DNA of 40,397 nucleotides from Fibrobacter sp. GTDB taxonomy: Bacteria; Fibrobacterota; Fibrobacteria; Fibrobacterales; Fibrobacteraceae. Under the pieces are notes generated by a model. The model was given only the letters and a program-made list of their open reading frames with translations. It had not been told where the DNA came from and made no database searches. Positions 10,475-18,215 of this stretch are shown piece by piece (positions within the stretch are counted from its first letter, which is position 1; each line of letters begins with the position of its first letter). A program made the translations under genes and the position numbers. The DNA is taken from contig JAKSIE010000017.1 in the NCBI GenBank assembly GCA_024398995.1, positions 1 through 40,397 of the forward strand. The letters run 5' to 3'.

Positions 10475-11077
10475 ATGTTCAAGAAGATCCTTTTGGCAGC
10501 AGCTGTTCTCGTTTCTGCCGCTTCCGCAATCGAATTTGGTCCCCGTGTTGGCGGCAACTTGAGCACCATGTGGGGTGACAACGCTGAAAAGGTTACCACT
10601 GGTGTCGGTTTTAACGCCGGTATCGCAGCAAAGATCGCATTCAAGGACTCTCCCATTTCCATTACTCCGGAAGTTATGATTGATATGCGTAACACCGGCA
10701 ACGAAGTTAAGGAAAAGGTCACCGATGAATATTCCATGACCGAATGGGCCTTGGACATTCCCGTTATGATCCGTTGCGAACTTCTTGGCCTCTTCTACAT
10801 CGAAGCTGGTCCGTCTTTCAACTTCAACCTGTCCACAAGTGAAACTGCAAAAACCGGAAAGATTGAAAAAACCACCGACTTCGACATAAACACCTTCGAA
10901 TTCGGCCTGTCCTTCGGTCTTGGCACCAACATCATTTCTGCCATTGACCTGGACTTCCGCGTAAACCTGGGTATCACCGATATTTTCCAGGACAAGACAT
11001 TCGCAGGTTTTTCTTCTCCGATGTCTGACAGAAAGAACCTCCAGTTCGCTCTGGGTGCTTCCATTTGGCTGTTCTAA
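10475..11077 (+). CDS. Small outer-membrane beta-barrel protein
   Basis: A 200-residue protein with a clean signal peptide (MFKKILLAAAVLVSAASA) and then alternating amphipathic strands rich in Gly and aromatic residues (GPRVGGNLSTMWGD, FGLSFGLGTNI). It ends in GASIWLF; a terminal Phe is the usual outer-membrane insertion signal. The architecture resembles the PorT/OMP_b-brl_2 group of 8-stranded barrels. A ribosome binding site (AAGGAG, 5 nt before ATG), a promoter and a terminator frame it as a single-gene unit. Two further barrel-like proteins follow downstream, but their sequences are clearly different. The exact function is unknown. Confidence 0.8.
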   Translation: MFKKILLAAAVLVSAASAIEFGPRVGGNLSTMWGDNAEKVTTGVGFNAGIAAKIAFKDSPISITPEVMIDMRNTGNEVKEKVTDEYSMTEWALDIPVMIRCELLGLFYIEAGPSFNFNLSTSETAKTGKIEKTTDFDINTFEFGLSFGLGTNIISAIDLDFRVNLGITDIFQDKTFAGFSSPMSDRKNLQFALGASIWLF

Positions 11078-11100
11078 TAGCTTAGGCTAGTCAAGTTTAA

Positions 11101-11137
11101 AAGCCTGCCGCAACAGCGGTGGGCTTATTTTGTTTTA
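11101..11137 (+). terminator. Terminator after the first OM barrel gene
   Basis: An 11-bp stem (AAGCCTGCCGC / GCGGTGGGCTT, with two G-T pairs), a 4-nt loop and ATTTTGTTTT behind it. Confidence 0.85.
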
Positions 11138-11180
11138 TTAAATTTTGGTCAAAAGCAAAAGCATTCTCAAGGAGTTTTGA

Positions 11181-12032
11181 ATGTTCAAGAAAATCGCCCT
11201 ACTGTTGGCACTCATAGTCACTGCAAGCTTTGCAACCTGGGACTACTACCCTATTCCCAAGGAAGGCGTCGGAACTGTTGAGGCAGGTTTCTACTACGAC
11301 GCTTACGACAAGCACTTCAACGGACATGATGACTGGTCTCAGATGGGCCTGGCGGTTGGTGCCCGAGTTTTTCTCCTGCAGAAATTCGAACTTTCTGTGC
11401 AGAATTGGGGTTACCAGTTCTGGAATGAACGCGACTGCTACAAGTGCGTCAATGGTGGCGACGGCGTTCGTGACCTGACCATCGGCGGACGTTTCGCAAT
11501 CGACCCCATGATTACGGCCTTTATCGACTTCAACCTTCCCACCGGCAGAACCGAACACGACGGCGGCGAAACTAATCCTCCCTCCAAAAACGAATTTTCT
11601 ATCTACCTGGGCGCACAGTTTTCCGTAGATACCAAGGTTCCCGGCTTCAAGATCGGCTCCGAAGCCGGTATCCTCTGGGGATTTGAGCACGACCATTTTG
11701 AACGAGGCCTTGAGATGCATGTCGGCATCGAAGCCGGCTATACCATTCCCAAAGTCGGTCTCACACCCTATGGCGGTTTCCAGCTCAAGTTACGAATTTT
11801 CGAAAGCGAATGGGATGACGGACACACCGAATACGGCTACGACGACAATGGTTCCACCCAGTTCAACCTCTGGTTCGGCGGATCTTACGACGTGACCAAG
11901 GAAATCTTCGTCAAAATGCACTTCATTTACCGCAACCAGCGTTACAGAGGCTACCATGACCATTACGACTGGTTCTCTATGATGGACGGAGACGCCTGGG
12001 GAATCTACCTGGGCGCAGGCATTAATTTCTAA
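11181..12032 (+). CDS. Predicted outer-membrane beta-barrel protein (283 aa)
   Basis: A signal peptide (MFKKIALLLALIVTASFA) is followed by a mature part starting TWDYYPIP, with repeated amphipathic beta-strands and a C-terminal Phe (LGAGINF). Motifs such as DLTIGGRFAIDPMITAFIDFNLPTGR resemble transporter-like or 'phenol-degradation/MetA-type' OM barrels, but no family can be named with certainty. The mature start matches the next gene (TWDYYPIP versus QWDLYPVPQ), so the two are probably distant paralogues. AAGGAG at 11169 sets the start. Confidence 0.8.
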   Translation: MFKKIALLLALIVTASFATWDYYPIPKEGVGTVEAGFYYDAYDKHFNGHDDWSQMGLAVGARVFLLQKFELSVQNWGYQFWNERDCYKCVNGGDGVRDLTIGGRFAIDPMITAFIDFNLPTGRTEHDGGETNPPSKNEFSIYLGAQFSVDTKVPGFKIGSEAGILWGFEHDHFERGLEMHVGIEAGYTIPKVGLTPYGGFQLKLRIFESEWDDGHTEYGYDDNGSTQFNLWFGGSYDVTKEIFVKMHFIYRNQRYRGYHDHYDWFSMMDGDAWGIYLGAGINF

Positions 12033-12060
12033 GAAAAACGCCACTGAACGGCATTTTTAA

Positions 12061-12096
12061 GGCGCAACTAAAAAAAGTTGCGTCTTTTTTTGTTTT
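12061..12096 (+). terminator. Terminator after the 283-aa barrel gene
   Basis: GGCGCAACT and AGTTGCGTC form a 9-bp stem around a 6-nt A loop, followed by seven T. Confidence 0.9.
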
Positions 12097-12143
12097 TAGA
12101 AATACACTTTTGTACTTTGGGGCAAACCAGTTAGGAGGATTAT

Positions 12144-12914
12144 ATGATTAAGAAGGTTTTTGCAACCTTAGCACTTGTTGCTTCTGCAAGTTTCGCCCAA
12201 TGGGATCTTTACCCTGTGCCCCAGGATGTGAACGGAAGCGTCAAAGTAAGCACCGGCATGAAACTTTTCAGAGAGTTTTCCAACATGCCCGCAAAAGAAA
12301 GCCACGACAGTCACTACGGTGTAAGCTTCCGGTATATATTCAACAAATCACTGGAACTTTCCATCGAAGGTCTGGGCGTAAGTCTTTACAAAGCCGGAGG
12401 CCTGTTCGACCCCGATGCCGAAATGGATGTGTCGCTAAGCGCCCCTGTACTTGAAGCCCGCTACCAAGTCATTCCGATGTTGTCTGTGTTTGCCGAAGTC
12501 GGCCTTCCCTTTTGGGAACCTAGTCGTTTCCAATATGACTATAACGCCGAGCTGGGGGTACAGTTTGGAAAGGTTTACGAAAACCCCAACATCATCTCGA
12601 AATTCGGTGTAGCAGCAAAAGGCTATATTGATTACGACATGGCCGAGTTAATGGCTTTGGGCGAAGTCGGCTTCAATCTTATTGACAACAGGCTGAATCT
12701 GTTGGCTGGCGCCAGTATCGCAAGAAATTGGGCTTTGGAAGAATCAGACGATTACGAAATCGCCAAATTCAGTGGAGCCGCATGGCTCGGCCTTGAAGCA
12801 ATCTTTAACAAGAACGTTAGCCTGGTCGGAAATTTCACTGCAGGCTTCGGAAAATTTAAACACGAGAATTCCTTCTCCGGCCACGTTAACGCAAGCGTCC
12901 AGTTTAACTTCTAA
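12144..12914 (+). CDS. Predicted outer-membrane beta-barrel protein (256 aa)
   Basis: The signal peptide MIKKVFATLALVASASFA is followed by QWDLYPVPQ and amphipathic strands. The protein ends in VNASVQFNF with a terminal Phe. The layout and the mature N-terminus resemble the 283-aa neighbour, so both probably belong to one Fibrobacter OM family of unknown role. AGGAGG at 12133-12138 gives a strong start. A convergent terminator with the next gene closes the unit. Confidence 0.8.
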   Translation: MIKKVFATLALVASASFAQWDLYPVPQDVNGSVKVSTGMKLFREFSNMPAKESHDSHYGVSFRYIFNKSLELSIEGLGVSLYKAGGLFDPDAEMDVSLSAPVLEARYQVIPMLSVFAEVGLPFWEPSRFQYDYNAELGVQFGKVYENPNIISKFGVAAKGYIDYDMAELMALGEVGFNLIDNRLNLLAGASIARNWALEESDDYEIAKFSGAAWLGLEAIFNKNVSLVGNFTAGFGKFKHENSFSGHVNASVQFNF

Positions 12915-12940
12915 ACGGAATCAACATATTAAGCAGCAGA

Positions 12941-12970
12941 AAAGGCGCCACTATGGTGGTGCCTTTTTCC
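12941..12970. terminator. Bidirectional terminator between converging genes
   Basis: AAAGGCGCCAC and GTGGTGCCTTT pair over 11 bp around TATG, with T on one side and A on the other. It therefore serves both the barrel gene (plus) and the binding-protein gene (minus). Confidence 0.85.
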
Positions 12971-12993
12971 TTATCTATCGCAAACCCCCTGCA

Positions 12994-14799
12994 TCATCTT
13001 ACATCGTATTCAGGAACGGGCAGTGCCTCGCCAGCCTTCATGGCTTTGTCGAGGGCGGCAGACTTCGCCGGGTCCACCCACCAGTAAACAGGGATGGCGT
13101 CTTCACGATTGAAGTTGTCCAACACCTTTTCGGGCATGCCGTAGCGGTTCCAGTAGAGAATGCGGTGATGGTCACACTGCCACATCAGAACGTAGGGCAC
13201 GATTTCAGAAAGGCGGTTGTCCAGTGCCTTCAGGATTTCGTTACGCTTGGCCAAATCAAACTCGGTCTTCTGCAAGTTGATAAGGCTATCCACCACGGCA
13301 TCTTGCAAGCCGCTCAGGTTATTGGTTCCCTTCTGCATTGCGGTAGAGGAATGCCAGCTAGCTTCAGGATCACGCAAACGACCTGCGCCCCAGTTCACCC
13401 AGTAAAGGTCAAAGTCCGCATCGTCCAGGCGCTTGCGCAAGGTACTATGGGACATCTGTTCGATGGTTGCCACCACACCGATCTTCTTCAGGTCTTCCTG
13501 GAAGAGAGTCAAATGACGCAAGTCTTCGCTGCTAGTAATAAAGTTGATGGAGAACTGCTTGCCGTCCTTTTCAAGAACGCCCTGGCCATTCACCTTGTAG
13601 CCGGCTTCAGCAAAAAGGGCACGGGCGGAATCCGGGTTAAACTTGTACATGGTGGCCGTGGGGTTTGTGTTGTTGGGCCACAAGTCCGGGTAGTAGCTGT
13701 TCTGCAAGAAGTACTGGCCGTACATGTACTTTTCGTTCATGGCTTCGCGGTTCAGCATAAAGTTCAGGGCCCGGCGGACACGAACGTCCTGGTACTGGGG
13801 CTTACGCAGGTTGATGGCCATGCCCTGGAATCCGATAGGTTCCTTGTTGAAGACGCGCTGCTTTACAGCCCAGCCCTTCTGCACAGCGTCGAAATCAGTC
13901 TGCTTCATCCAGATGCTGCTGGTGTAAATGGCGTAGACGTTAAAGTCCTGCTTCTTGAAAGCTTCCAGAGCCTTGGTCTGGTCATTCATGAAGCGGTAAC
14001 GGATCTTCTGGAAGTTGTACTTTCCGCGATTCCAGTTCTTCTTGAAGCCCCACCAGTCTGCACGACGGGCAAGTTCCACATAACGATCTTCACGGAAAGT
14101 CTTGATGATGTACGGACCAGAAACCACCGGGAAATCATAACGAATCTGGTTAAAGTCCTTACTCTGCCAGGCGTGCTTGGGGAACGCCAGCATACCAGCG
14201 GCTTCCCAGAAGTTACCCCAATGGATTTCCTTGGCCACCATCTTGATGGTCAAACTGTCCACAATTTCCGGGCGGTCGAAACGGCTGAGACCCACCTTGA
14301 AAATGGGAGTCAGGTTCTTTTCGTCCATGATGACATCGTAGTAGAACTGGACGTCTTCTGCGGTGATGGATTTGCCGTCGCTCCACTTGGCTCGCGGGTC
14401 CACATGGAAGGTGAAGGTCTTGCCGTCTTCGCCAACGGTCCAGCTGTCAGCAAGGATGCCAACTTCCTTGTCTTCGGTGCTGTGAAGGCTGACCAGCGGC
14501 TCGAACATCATGCTCATGAGTTCCGCAGAAAAACTGTTGTAGTCTTCCCACATGTTGAAGGACTTGGGCATAGCGGAACCCCAGAGGGTAATACTTCCGC
14601 AGGCGCGGGCGTCCTTGCCGGCCACCGGGTCGAATTCACCTGTGGCCTCGGGATCCTGGGGAATAACCGGGCAGTCCGCCTCGGAAACAGCAGCAGCTTT
14701 CTTTCCGCCCTTGGATTCCTTGGAGTCATTGCAAGCAACAAGACCAAAAGCCAATGCTGTTACTGCAGCTAGAGTAATTACGTTCTTATAGAGTTTCAT
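12994..14799 (-). CDS. ABC transporter substrate-binding lipoprotein, family 5 (oligopeptide type)
   Basis: A 601-residue lipoprotein that binds peptides or a related solute for an ABC importer. The ATG at 14799 is chosen over a TTG four codons upstream because it gives a normal lipoprotein signal (MKLYKN..., lipobox LVAC, Cys23). The SBP_bac_5 fold is shown by FEPLVSLHSTEDKEVGILADSWTVGEDGKTFTF-like text, KWSDGKSITAEDVQFYYDVI, VRRALNFMLNREAMNE and FNPDSARALFAEAGY. No permease or ATPase genes lie beside it, so it is an orphan here and its partner must be elsewhere. It lies downstream of rnc on the same strand, separated by a repeat block. The ligand cannot be told from sequence. Confidence 0.9.
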   Translation of the reverse strand: MKLYKNVITLAAVTALAFGLVACNDSKESKGGKKAAAVSEADCPVIPQDPEATGEFDPVAGKDARACGSITLWGSAMPKSFNMWEDYNSFSAELMSMMFEPLVSLHSTEDKEVGILADSWTVGEDGKTFTFHVDPRAKWSDGKSITAEDVQFYYDVIMDEKNLTPIFKVGLSRFDRPEIVDSLTIKMVAKEIHWGNFWEAAGMLAFPKHAWQSKDFNQIRYDFPVVSGPYIIKTFREDRYVELARRADWWGFKKNWNRGKYNFQKIRYRFMNDQTKALEAFKKQDFNVYAIYTSSIWMKQTDFDAVQKGWAVKQRVFNKEPIGFQGMAINLRKPQYQDVRVRRALNFMLNREAMNEKYMYGQYFLQNSYYPDLWPNNTNPTATMYKFNPDSARALFAEAGYKVNGQGVLEKDGKQFSINFITSSEDLRHLTLFQEDLKKIGVVATIEQMSHSTLRKRLDDADFDLYWVNWGAGRLRDPEASWHSSTAMQKGTNNLSGLQDAVVDSLINLQKTEFDLAKRNEILKALDNRLSEIVPYVLMWQCDHHRILYWNRYGMPEKVLDNFNREDAIPVYWWVDPAKSAALDKAMKAGEALPVPEYDVR

Positions 14800-14810
14800 A
14801 TTCTTTCTCA

Positions 14811-14890
14811 AGGAGATCCCGGCTCAAGGCCGGGATGACAGTTTACTTGGCCGGGATGACAGTTTACTTGGCCGGGATGACAGTCAGTTA
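14811..14890. repeat. Palindromic repeat plus three tandem 21-bp copies downstream of rnc
   Basis: GGAGATCCCGGC-TCAAG-GCCGGGATGACA is a palindrome (arms 14816-14823 and 14829-14836). The right half then recurs as a 21-bp unit starting GGCCGGGATGACAG at 14828, 14849 and 14870; the third copy runs into the rnc stop codon. Related copies lie at 15761-15814 and 19641-19670. There are no spacers, so this is not a CRISPR array. Confidence 0.85.
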
Positions 14891-15697
14891 GGGTAATCCC
14901 ACGTGGCGCTGTTTCTTGGTTTTGGAGTTCGCGGCATCGGCAGGTTTGTTGGCTTCTGCCTCGGCCTTCAGCATTTCCAGAGTCAAGCGGGCAGCTTCCT
15001 GTTCAGCCTTTTTCTTGTTGGGGCCGGAACCTTGGGCGTAAGTCTTGCCATTCACATGGACTTCGGTAGTAAAGACCTTCTGGTGTTCCGGGCCTTCTTC
15101 AGCAACGAGAATATATTCCGGAACCGTGCGCAAAACTCCCTGGGCATATTCCAACAGGGCGCTCTTGTGATTCACAAAGTCTGCAGCGCTGATAATCTCA
15201 GGAATGCGAGGGAAATGGAACTTGTTCAAAATGGTGCGGACATCTTCCAACCCGCCATCCAGGTACACCGCCCCGAGAACAGCTTCATAGGCATCGGCAA
15301 GAATCGTTTCCATGCCGCGACCACCCATGTTGGCTTCGGCCTTTCCCACCTTGACGTACTCACTCAGGCTCCAAGCCTCGGACGACTGGGCGCAGGCGTG
15401 GCCAGAGACGATGGCACTCTTGCGCTTGGAAAGGTCGCCTTCCGGATCGTCGGGGTACATCTTGTAGAGGTATTCCGTGGTAAGCATGTTCAGCACGGAG
15501 TCGCCCAAAAATTCCAGGCGTTCGTTGTTACTTTCATAGGGCATGTCCTTGCCCATAAGGAAAGAACGGTGGACTAGGGCGTGAGCCAGCAGTTCTGGAT
15601 CCTTGAACTGGTACCCGAGCTTCGCCTCAAGCCCGTCACCGGACTTCTGGCGAAACCAGAGCTTTAAAACTTTATGCAACAGGTTTTCGTTTCCCAA
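14888..15697 (-). CDS. rnc: Ribonuclease III
   Basis: A double-strand RNA endonuclease that processes rRNA precursors and structured RNAs. The 269 residues show the catalytic signature NERLEFLGDSVL (Glu62, Asp66), a second metal-binding segment DAYEAVLGAVYLDGG at about 137-151, and a C-terminal dsRNA-binding domain (HKSALLEYAQ ... GSGPNKKKAEQEAARLTLEML). The extra Lys-rich tail is short. The start codon is TTG, supported by AAAGGAG seven nt upstream; no better ATG exists before the conserved core. Rnc normally closes the fab cluster after fabF; here fabF is missing between acpP and rnc. The stop codon lies in a repeat copy. Confidence 0.95.
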   Translation of the reverse strand: MGNENLLHKVLKLWFRQKSGDGLEAKLGYQFKDPELLAHALVHRSFLMGKDMPYESNNERLEFLGDSVLNMLTTEYLYKMYPDDPEGDLSKRKSAIVSGHACAQSSEAWSLSEYVKVGKAEANMGGRGMETILADAYEAVLGAVYLDGGLEDVRTILNKFHFPRIPEIISAADFVNHKSALLEYAQGVLRTVPEYILVAEEGPEHQKVFTTEVHVNGKTYAQGSGPNKKKAEQEAARLTLEMLKAEAEANKPADAANSKTKKQRHVGLP

Positions 15698-15744
15698 ATT
15701 TGTCTCCTTTGTGGACTGCGGATTGGGCCGCGGTTTTGTTTTTA

Positions 15745-15752
15745 CAAAGTTA
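15745..15752 (-). promoter_or_regulatory. TAnnTTTG promoter element of rnc (TAACTTTG)
   Basis: TAACTTTG lies 47 nt before the rnc start. TTGATC, 18 bp upstream, could serve as a -35 box and lies inside the palindromic repeat 15761-15790. Confidence 0.45.
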
Positions 15753-15760
15753 AATAAAAA

Positions 15761-15814
15761 GGAGATCCCGGATCAAGTCCGGGATGACAGAGTCTAGGCA
15801 AGTCCGGGATGACA
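15761..15814. repeat. Second copy of the GGAGATCCCGG palindromic repeat
   Basis: GGAGATCCCGGA-TCAAG-TCCGGGATGACA at 15761-15790, followed by a partial right-half copy (AAGTCCGGGATGACA) at 15800-15814. It has the same orientation as the block on the other side of rnc. Confidence 0.85.
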
Positions 15815-15845
15815 AAAAAGGTGACCCTTTAAGGATCACCTTTTT
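15814..15845 (-). terminator. Terminator after acpP
   Basis: AAAAAGGTGATCC and GGGTCACCTTTTT pair on the minus strand with one mismatch and finish in a T-run. It ends acpP transcription before rnc. Confidence 0.8.
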
Positions 15846-15875
15846 AAGTTCAAGAGAACCTAGAATGACAATTAA

Positions 15876-16115
15876 TTATGCCTTCTTGGATTCGATGAAG
15901 GCAACAACGTCAGCAACCTTCTGGAACTTTTCTGCATCGCTGTCGAGGATTTCGACTTCGAATTCGTCTTCGAGAGCCATGACGAGTTCAACGCGGTCGA
16001 GGGAGTCAGCACCGAGGTCGTTACCGAATTCGGATTCCGGCTTCACATCTTCAGCCTTAACTTCGAGCTTGGCAACGATAACGTCGACAACCTTCTTAAA
16101 AATTTCTTCGTTCAT
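15876..16115 (-). CDS. acpP: Acyl carrier protein
   Basis: A small acidic carrier of acyl chains in fatty-acid synthesis, activated by 4'-phosphopantetheine on the Ser of [18 protein letters not shown] (Ser38 from the chosen start). The 79-residue form starts at MNEEIF. An ATG four codons upstream is open, but GGAGAA inside that stretch lies six nt before the second ATG and is the obvious ribosome binding site. It follows fabG on the same strand, as in the conserved fab cluster, and is closed by a terminator rather than continuing into fabF. Confidence 0.96.
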   Translation of the reverse strand: MNEEIFKKVVDVIVAKLEVKAEDVKPESEFGNDLGADSLDRVELVMALEDEFEVEILDSDAEKFQKVADVVAFIESKKA

Positions 16116-16168
16116 TTTATTCTCCATTTGTTGGATTAAGTGTTTGTGTTTAATATAGTAAAAATTAA

Positions 16169-16909
16169 CTAAGCGTTCAAGCCACCGTCAACGCCCAAAA
16201 CCTGTCCGGTAATGTAGGAAGCGTCGTCGGATGCCAAAAATGCCACTGCCTTGGCCACATCTTCGGGGTTGCCAATGCGCTGCAGGGGGATAGAAGCGGC
16301 GTACTTTTCCTTGGTAGCGTCGTCCATCTTGGCAGTCATGTCGGTGCCGATAAAGCCAGGAGCCACAGCATTCACGGTAATGCCGCGGGAAGCGAATTCC
16401 ATGGCGTTGGACTTGGTCATGCCGATAACGCCAGCCTTAGCACCGGCATAGTTGGCCTGTCCAGCCTGACCGCGGATAGCGTTGATGCTGGTAATGTTGA
16501 TAATGCGGCCTGCGCGCTTGCCCATCATGGTGCGAGCCACGGCGCGGGTGCAAAGGAACACGGAGCGGAGGTTGGTCTGGATGACGGCGTCGAAGTCTTC
16601 GTCCTTCATGCGCATCAGGAGACCGTCGCGAGTGATACCTGCGTTGTTCACCAGGATATCTACGGTACCCATGTCGGTAATGATCTGCTTGAACACATTC
16701 TGCACGGTTTCGGAGTTGCCCACGTCGCAAGCATAGCTCTTGACCTGCACGCCCAGTTCGGCGCTCAACTGGTTAGCCAAGTCTTCCTTGACGGAGGTGG
16801 AAAGGATGGCCACATCGGCACCTTCGCGTGCCAGTTCAGTTGCGATAGCCAGACCGATACCGCGGGAAGCGCCAGTAACGATTGCCTTCTTACCAGTAAG
16901 TTTACCCAT
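16169..16909 (-). CDS. fabG: 3-oxoacyl-[acyl-carrier-protein] reductase
   Basis: NADPH-dependent reductase of the elongation cycle, turning 3-oxoacyl-ACP into 3-hydroxyacyl-ACP. The 246-residue short-chain dehydrogenase has the cofactor motif TGASRGIG (12-19), NNAG (88-91) and the catalytic set Asn113, Ser141, Tyr154, Lys158 with standard spacing. The C-terminal [14 protein letters not shown] is typical. AAGGA precedes ATG. It lies between fabD and acpP, in the usual order, although a repeat array occupies the fabD-fabG gap. Confidence 0.97.
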   Translation of the reverse strand: MGKLTGKKAIVTGASRGIGLAIATELAREGADVAILSTSVKEDLANQLSAELGVQVKSYACDVGNSETVQNVFKQIITDMGTVDILVNNAGITRDGLLMRMKDEDFDAVIQTNLRSVFLCTRAVARTMMGKRAGRIINITSINAIRGQAGQANYAGAKAGVIGMTKSNAMEFASRGITVNAVAPGFIGTDMTAKMDDATKEKYAASIPLQRIGNPEDVAKAVAFLASDDASYITGQVLGVDGGLNA

Positions 16910-16930
16910 AATTATAATCCTTGAAAAAAA

Positions 16931-17012
16931 GTGGTTAGTGATTAGTGGTTAGTGATTAGCGATTTTCTTTCTGCGATTTACTAATCACTGTTTACTAACC
17001 ACTGTTTACTAA
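16931..17012. repeat. 14-bp tandem repeats in inverted array between fabD and fabG
   Basis: GTGGTTAGTGATTA occurs twice in perfect tandem (16931-16944, 16945-16958). About 22 bp later the opposite arm has CTAATCACTGTTTA and CTAACCACTGTTTA (16981-17008). The arms are imperfect inverted copies and could fold into a long hairpin. The right arm runs into the fabD stop codon. Confidence 0.85.
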
Positions 17013-17933
17013 TTAGCCCTTCAGGGCTGCAAATGCTTCGATGGTTTCGACGGGGGTGACCTTCACGTCGCGGCTGATCTTGCGCATGAGGCCCATGAGA
17101 ACCTTGCCGGAACCCACTTCAACACCCTGGGTTACACCGAGGGAGATAGCCTTGTTCATGCAGTCGTTCCAGCGGACCGGGGATACCAGCTGGCGGACCA
17201 GCAGGTCTGCAATTTCCTTGCCGGAGGTGACAGGTTCAGCGATCACGTTAGCGATAACCGGCTTAGCCACATCGTTGAAGGTAGTCTTTGCAATAGCTTC
17301 GGCGAGACCCGGCTGAGCGAACTGCATCAGCGGAGAGTGGAAAGCGCCGGACACAGCCAGAGGAATAGCCTTGATACCGGCGGCACCGCAGTTTTCGCAG
17401 AGCTTGGCAACGCCTTCCTGAGCACCGGACACGACGATCTGACCCGGGCAGTTGATGTTTGCGGGAACCACGACGCCAGCATCCTTCACGGATTCGCAGA
17501 GTTCCAGAATCTTAGCTTCTTCCTGACCCATGATAGCGGCCATGGCACCCGGGTTCTTGGAACCGGCAGAGGCCATGAGTTCGCCGCGAGTGCGGACCAG
17601 GCGGAGACCGTCGGCAAAGCTGAAACCGCCGGCGGCATAGATTGCAGAGTATTCACCCAGGGAGTGACCTGCAACGTAGTCAAATTCAAAACCTTCGGAC
17701 TTCAGGAGTTCCATGACCATTGCGGACACGGTGAAAAGAGCGGGCTGAGTATTGTCGGTGCTCTTGAGAACATCTTCCGGACCTTCAGCCATGAGCTTGG
17801 ACAGAGAGAAGCCCAGGATTTCGTCAGCTTCCTGCATGATCTTCTTTGCAGGTTCAAAAGTAGAAGCGAGGGTCTGGCCCATACCGACGTACTGTGCGCC
17901 CTGGCCAGGGAAAAGAAGAATAGTCTTGGACAT
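17013..17933 (-). CDS. fabD: Malonyl-CoA:ACP transacylase
   Basis: Loads malonyl groups from CoA onto ACP. The 306 residues carry the PGQGAQ motif (9-14), the nucleophile elbow GHSLGEYSA with Ser91, and the partner His199 in GAFHSPLM. Length is normal. AAGGAAA precedes the ATG. The gene starts the fabD-fabG-acpP unit. Upstream, where fabH and plsX usually adjoin, lies the start of the accessory block; plsX resumes 4.5 kb away. Confidence 0.97.
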   Translation of the reverse strand: MSKTILLFPGQGAQYVGMGQTLASTFEPAKKIMQEADEILGFSLSKLMAEGPEDVLKSTDNTQPALFTVSAMVMELLKSEGFEFDYVAGHSLGEYSAIYAAGGFSFADGLRLVRTRGELMASAGSKNPGAMAAIMGQEEAKILELCESVKDAGVVVPANINCPGQIVVSGAQEGVAKLCENCGAAGIKAIPLAVSGAFHSPLMQFAQPGLAEAIAKTTFNDVAKPVIANVIAEPVTSGKEIADLLVRQLVSPVRWNDCMNKAISLGVTQGVEVGSGKVLMGLMRKISRDVKVTPVETIEAFAALKG

Positions 17934-17975
17934 TGTTATTTCCTTAGTGTAAACAACGACTTGTAATATACGTCA

Positions 17976-17983
17976 CAAAATTA
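17976..17983 (-). promoter_or_regulatory. TAnnTTTG promoter element of fabD (TAATTTTG)
   Basis: TAATTTTG lies 42 nt before the fabD ATG. It is in the right place to start a fabD-fabG-acpP transcript, consistent with that unit being cut off from plsX. The rest of 17984-18215 holds no clear gene; a 45-codon open stretch near 18030-18170 has no family match that I recognise. Confidence 0.4.
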
Positions 17984-18215
17984 CAAAAATCATACCGCAA
18001 ACAGGAGGGTCAAGTTCAAATTCAATGATATAAAAAGGTGTCTAAAGGCTTACGTCGCCAAAAAGGCTATCTCTTTGAGCATCAAAGGATTAAGCGCATT
18101 AGAACAAGGTCAAGGATTTTATATTTTACGCAAAACATCATCGGGACGGGCCTAGCCCTGGAGCCTTTTTGTTGAATGTTTATATCTTTTTTCTGGGAAT
18201 AAATTAGGAGAACAT

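Noticed and set aside
12772..14772. A 666-codon open frame opposite the substrate-binding protein gene
   Set aside because: The minus-strand product is an unmistakable family-5 binding protein; the opposite frame is a by-product of codon bias.
14828..14890. Three equal 21-bp repeats as a mini CRISPR array
   Set aside because: The units are directly adjacent, with no spacers, and are half-copies of a palindromic intergenic repeat found elsewhere in the window.
18030..18170. A ~45-codon open stretch upstream of the first lipoprotein gene
   Set aside because: No ribosome binding site, no similarity that I recognise, and basic low-information composition; probably chance.
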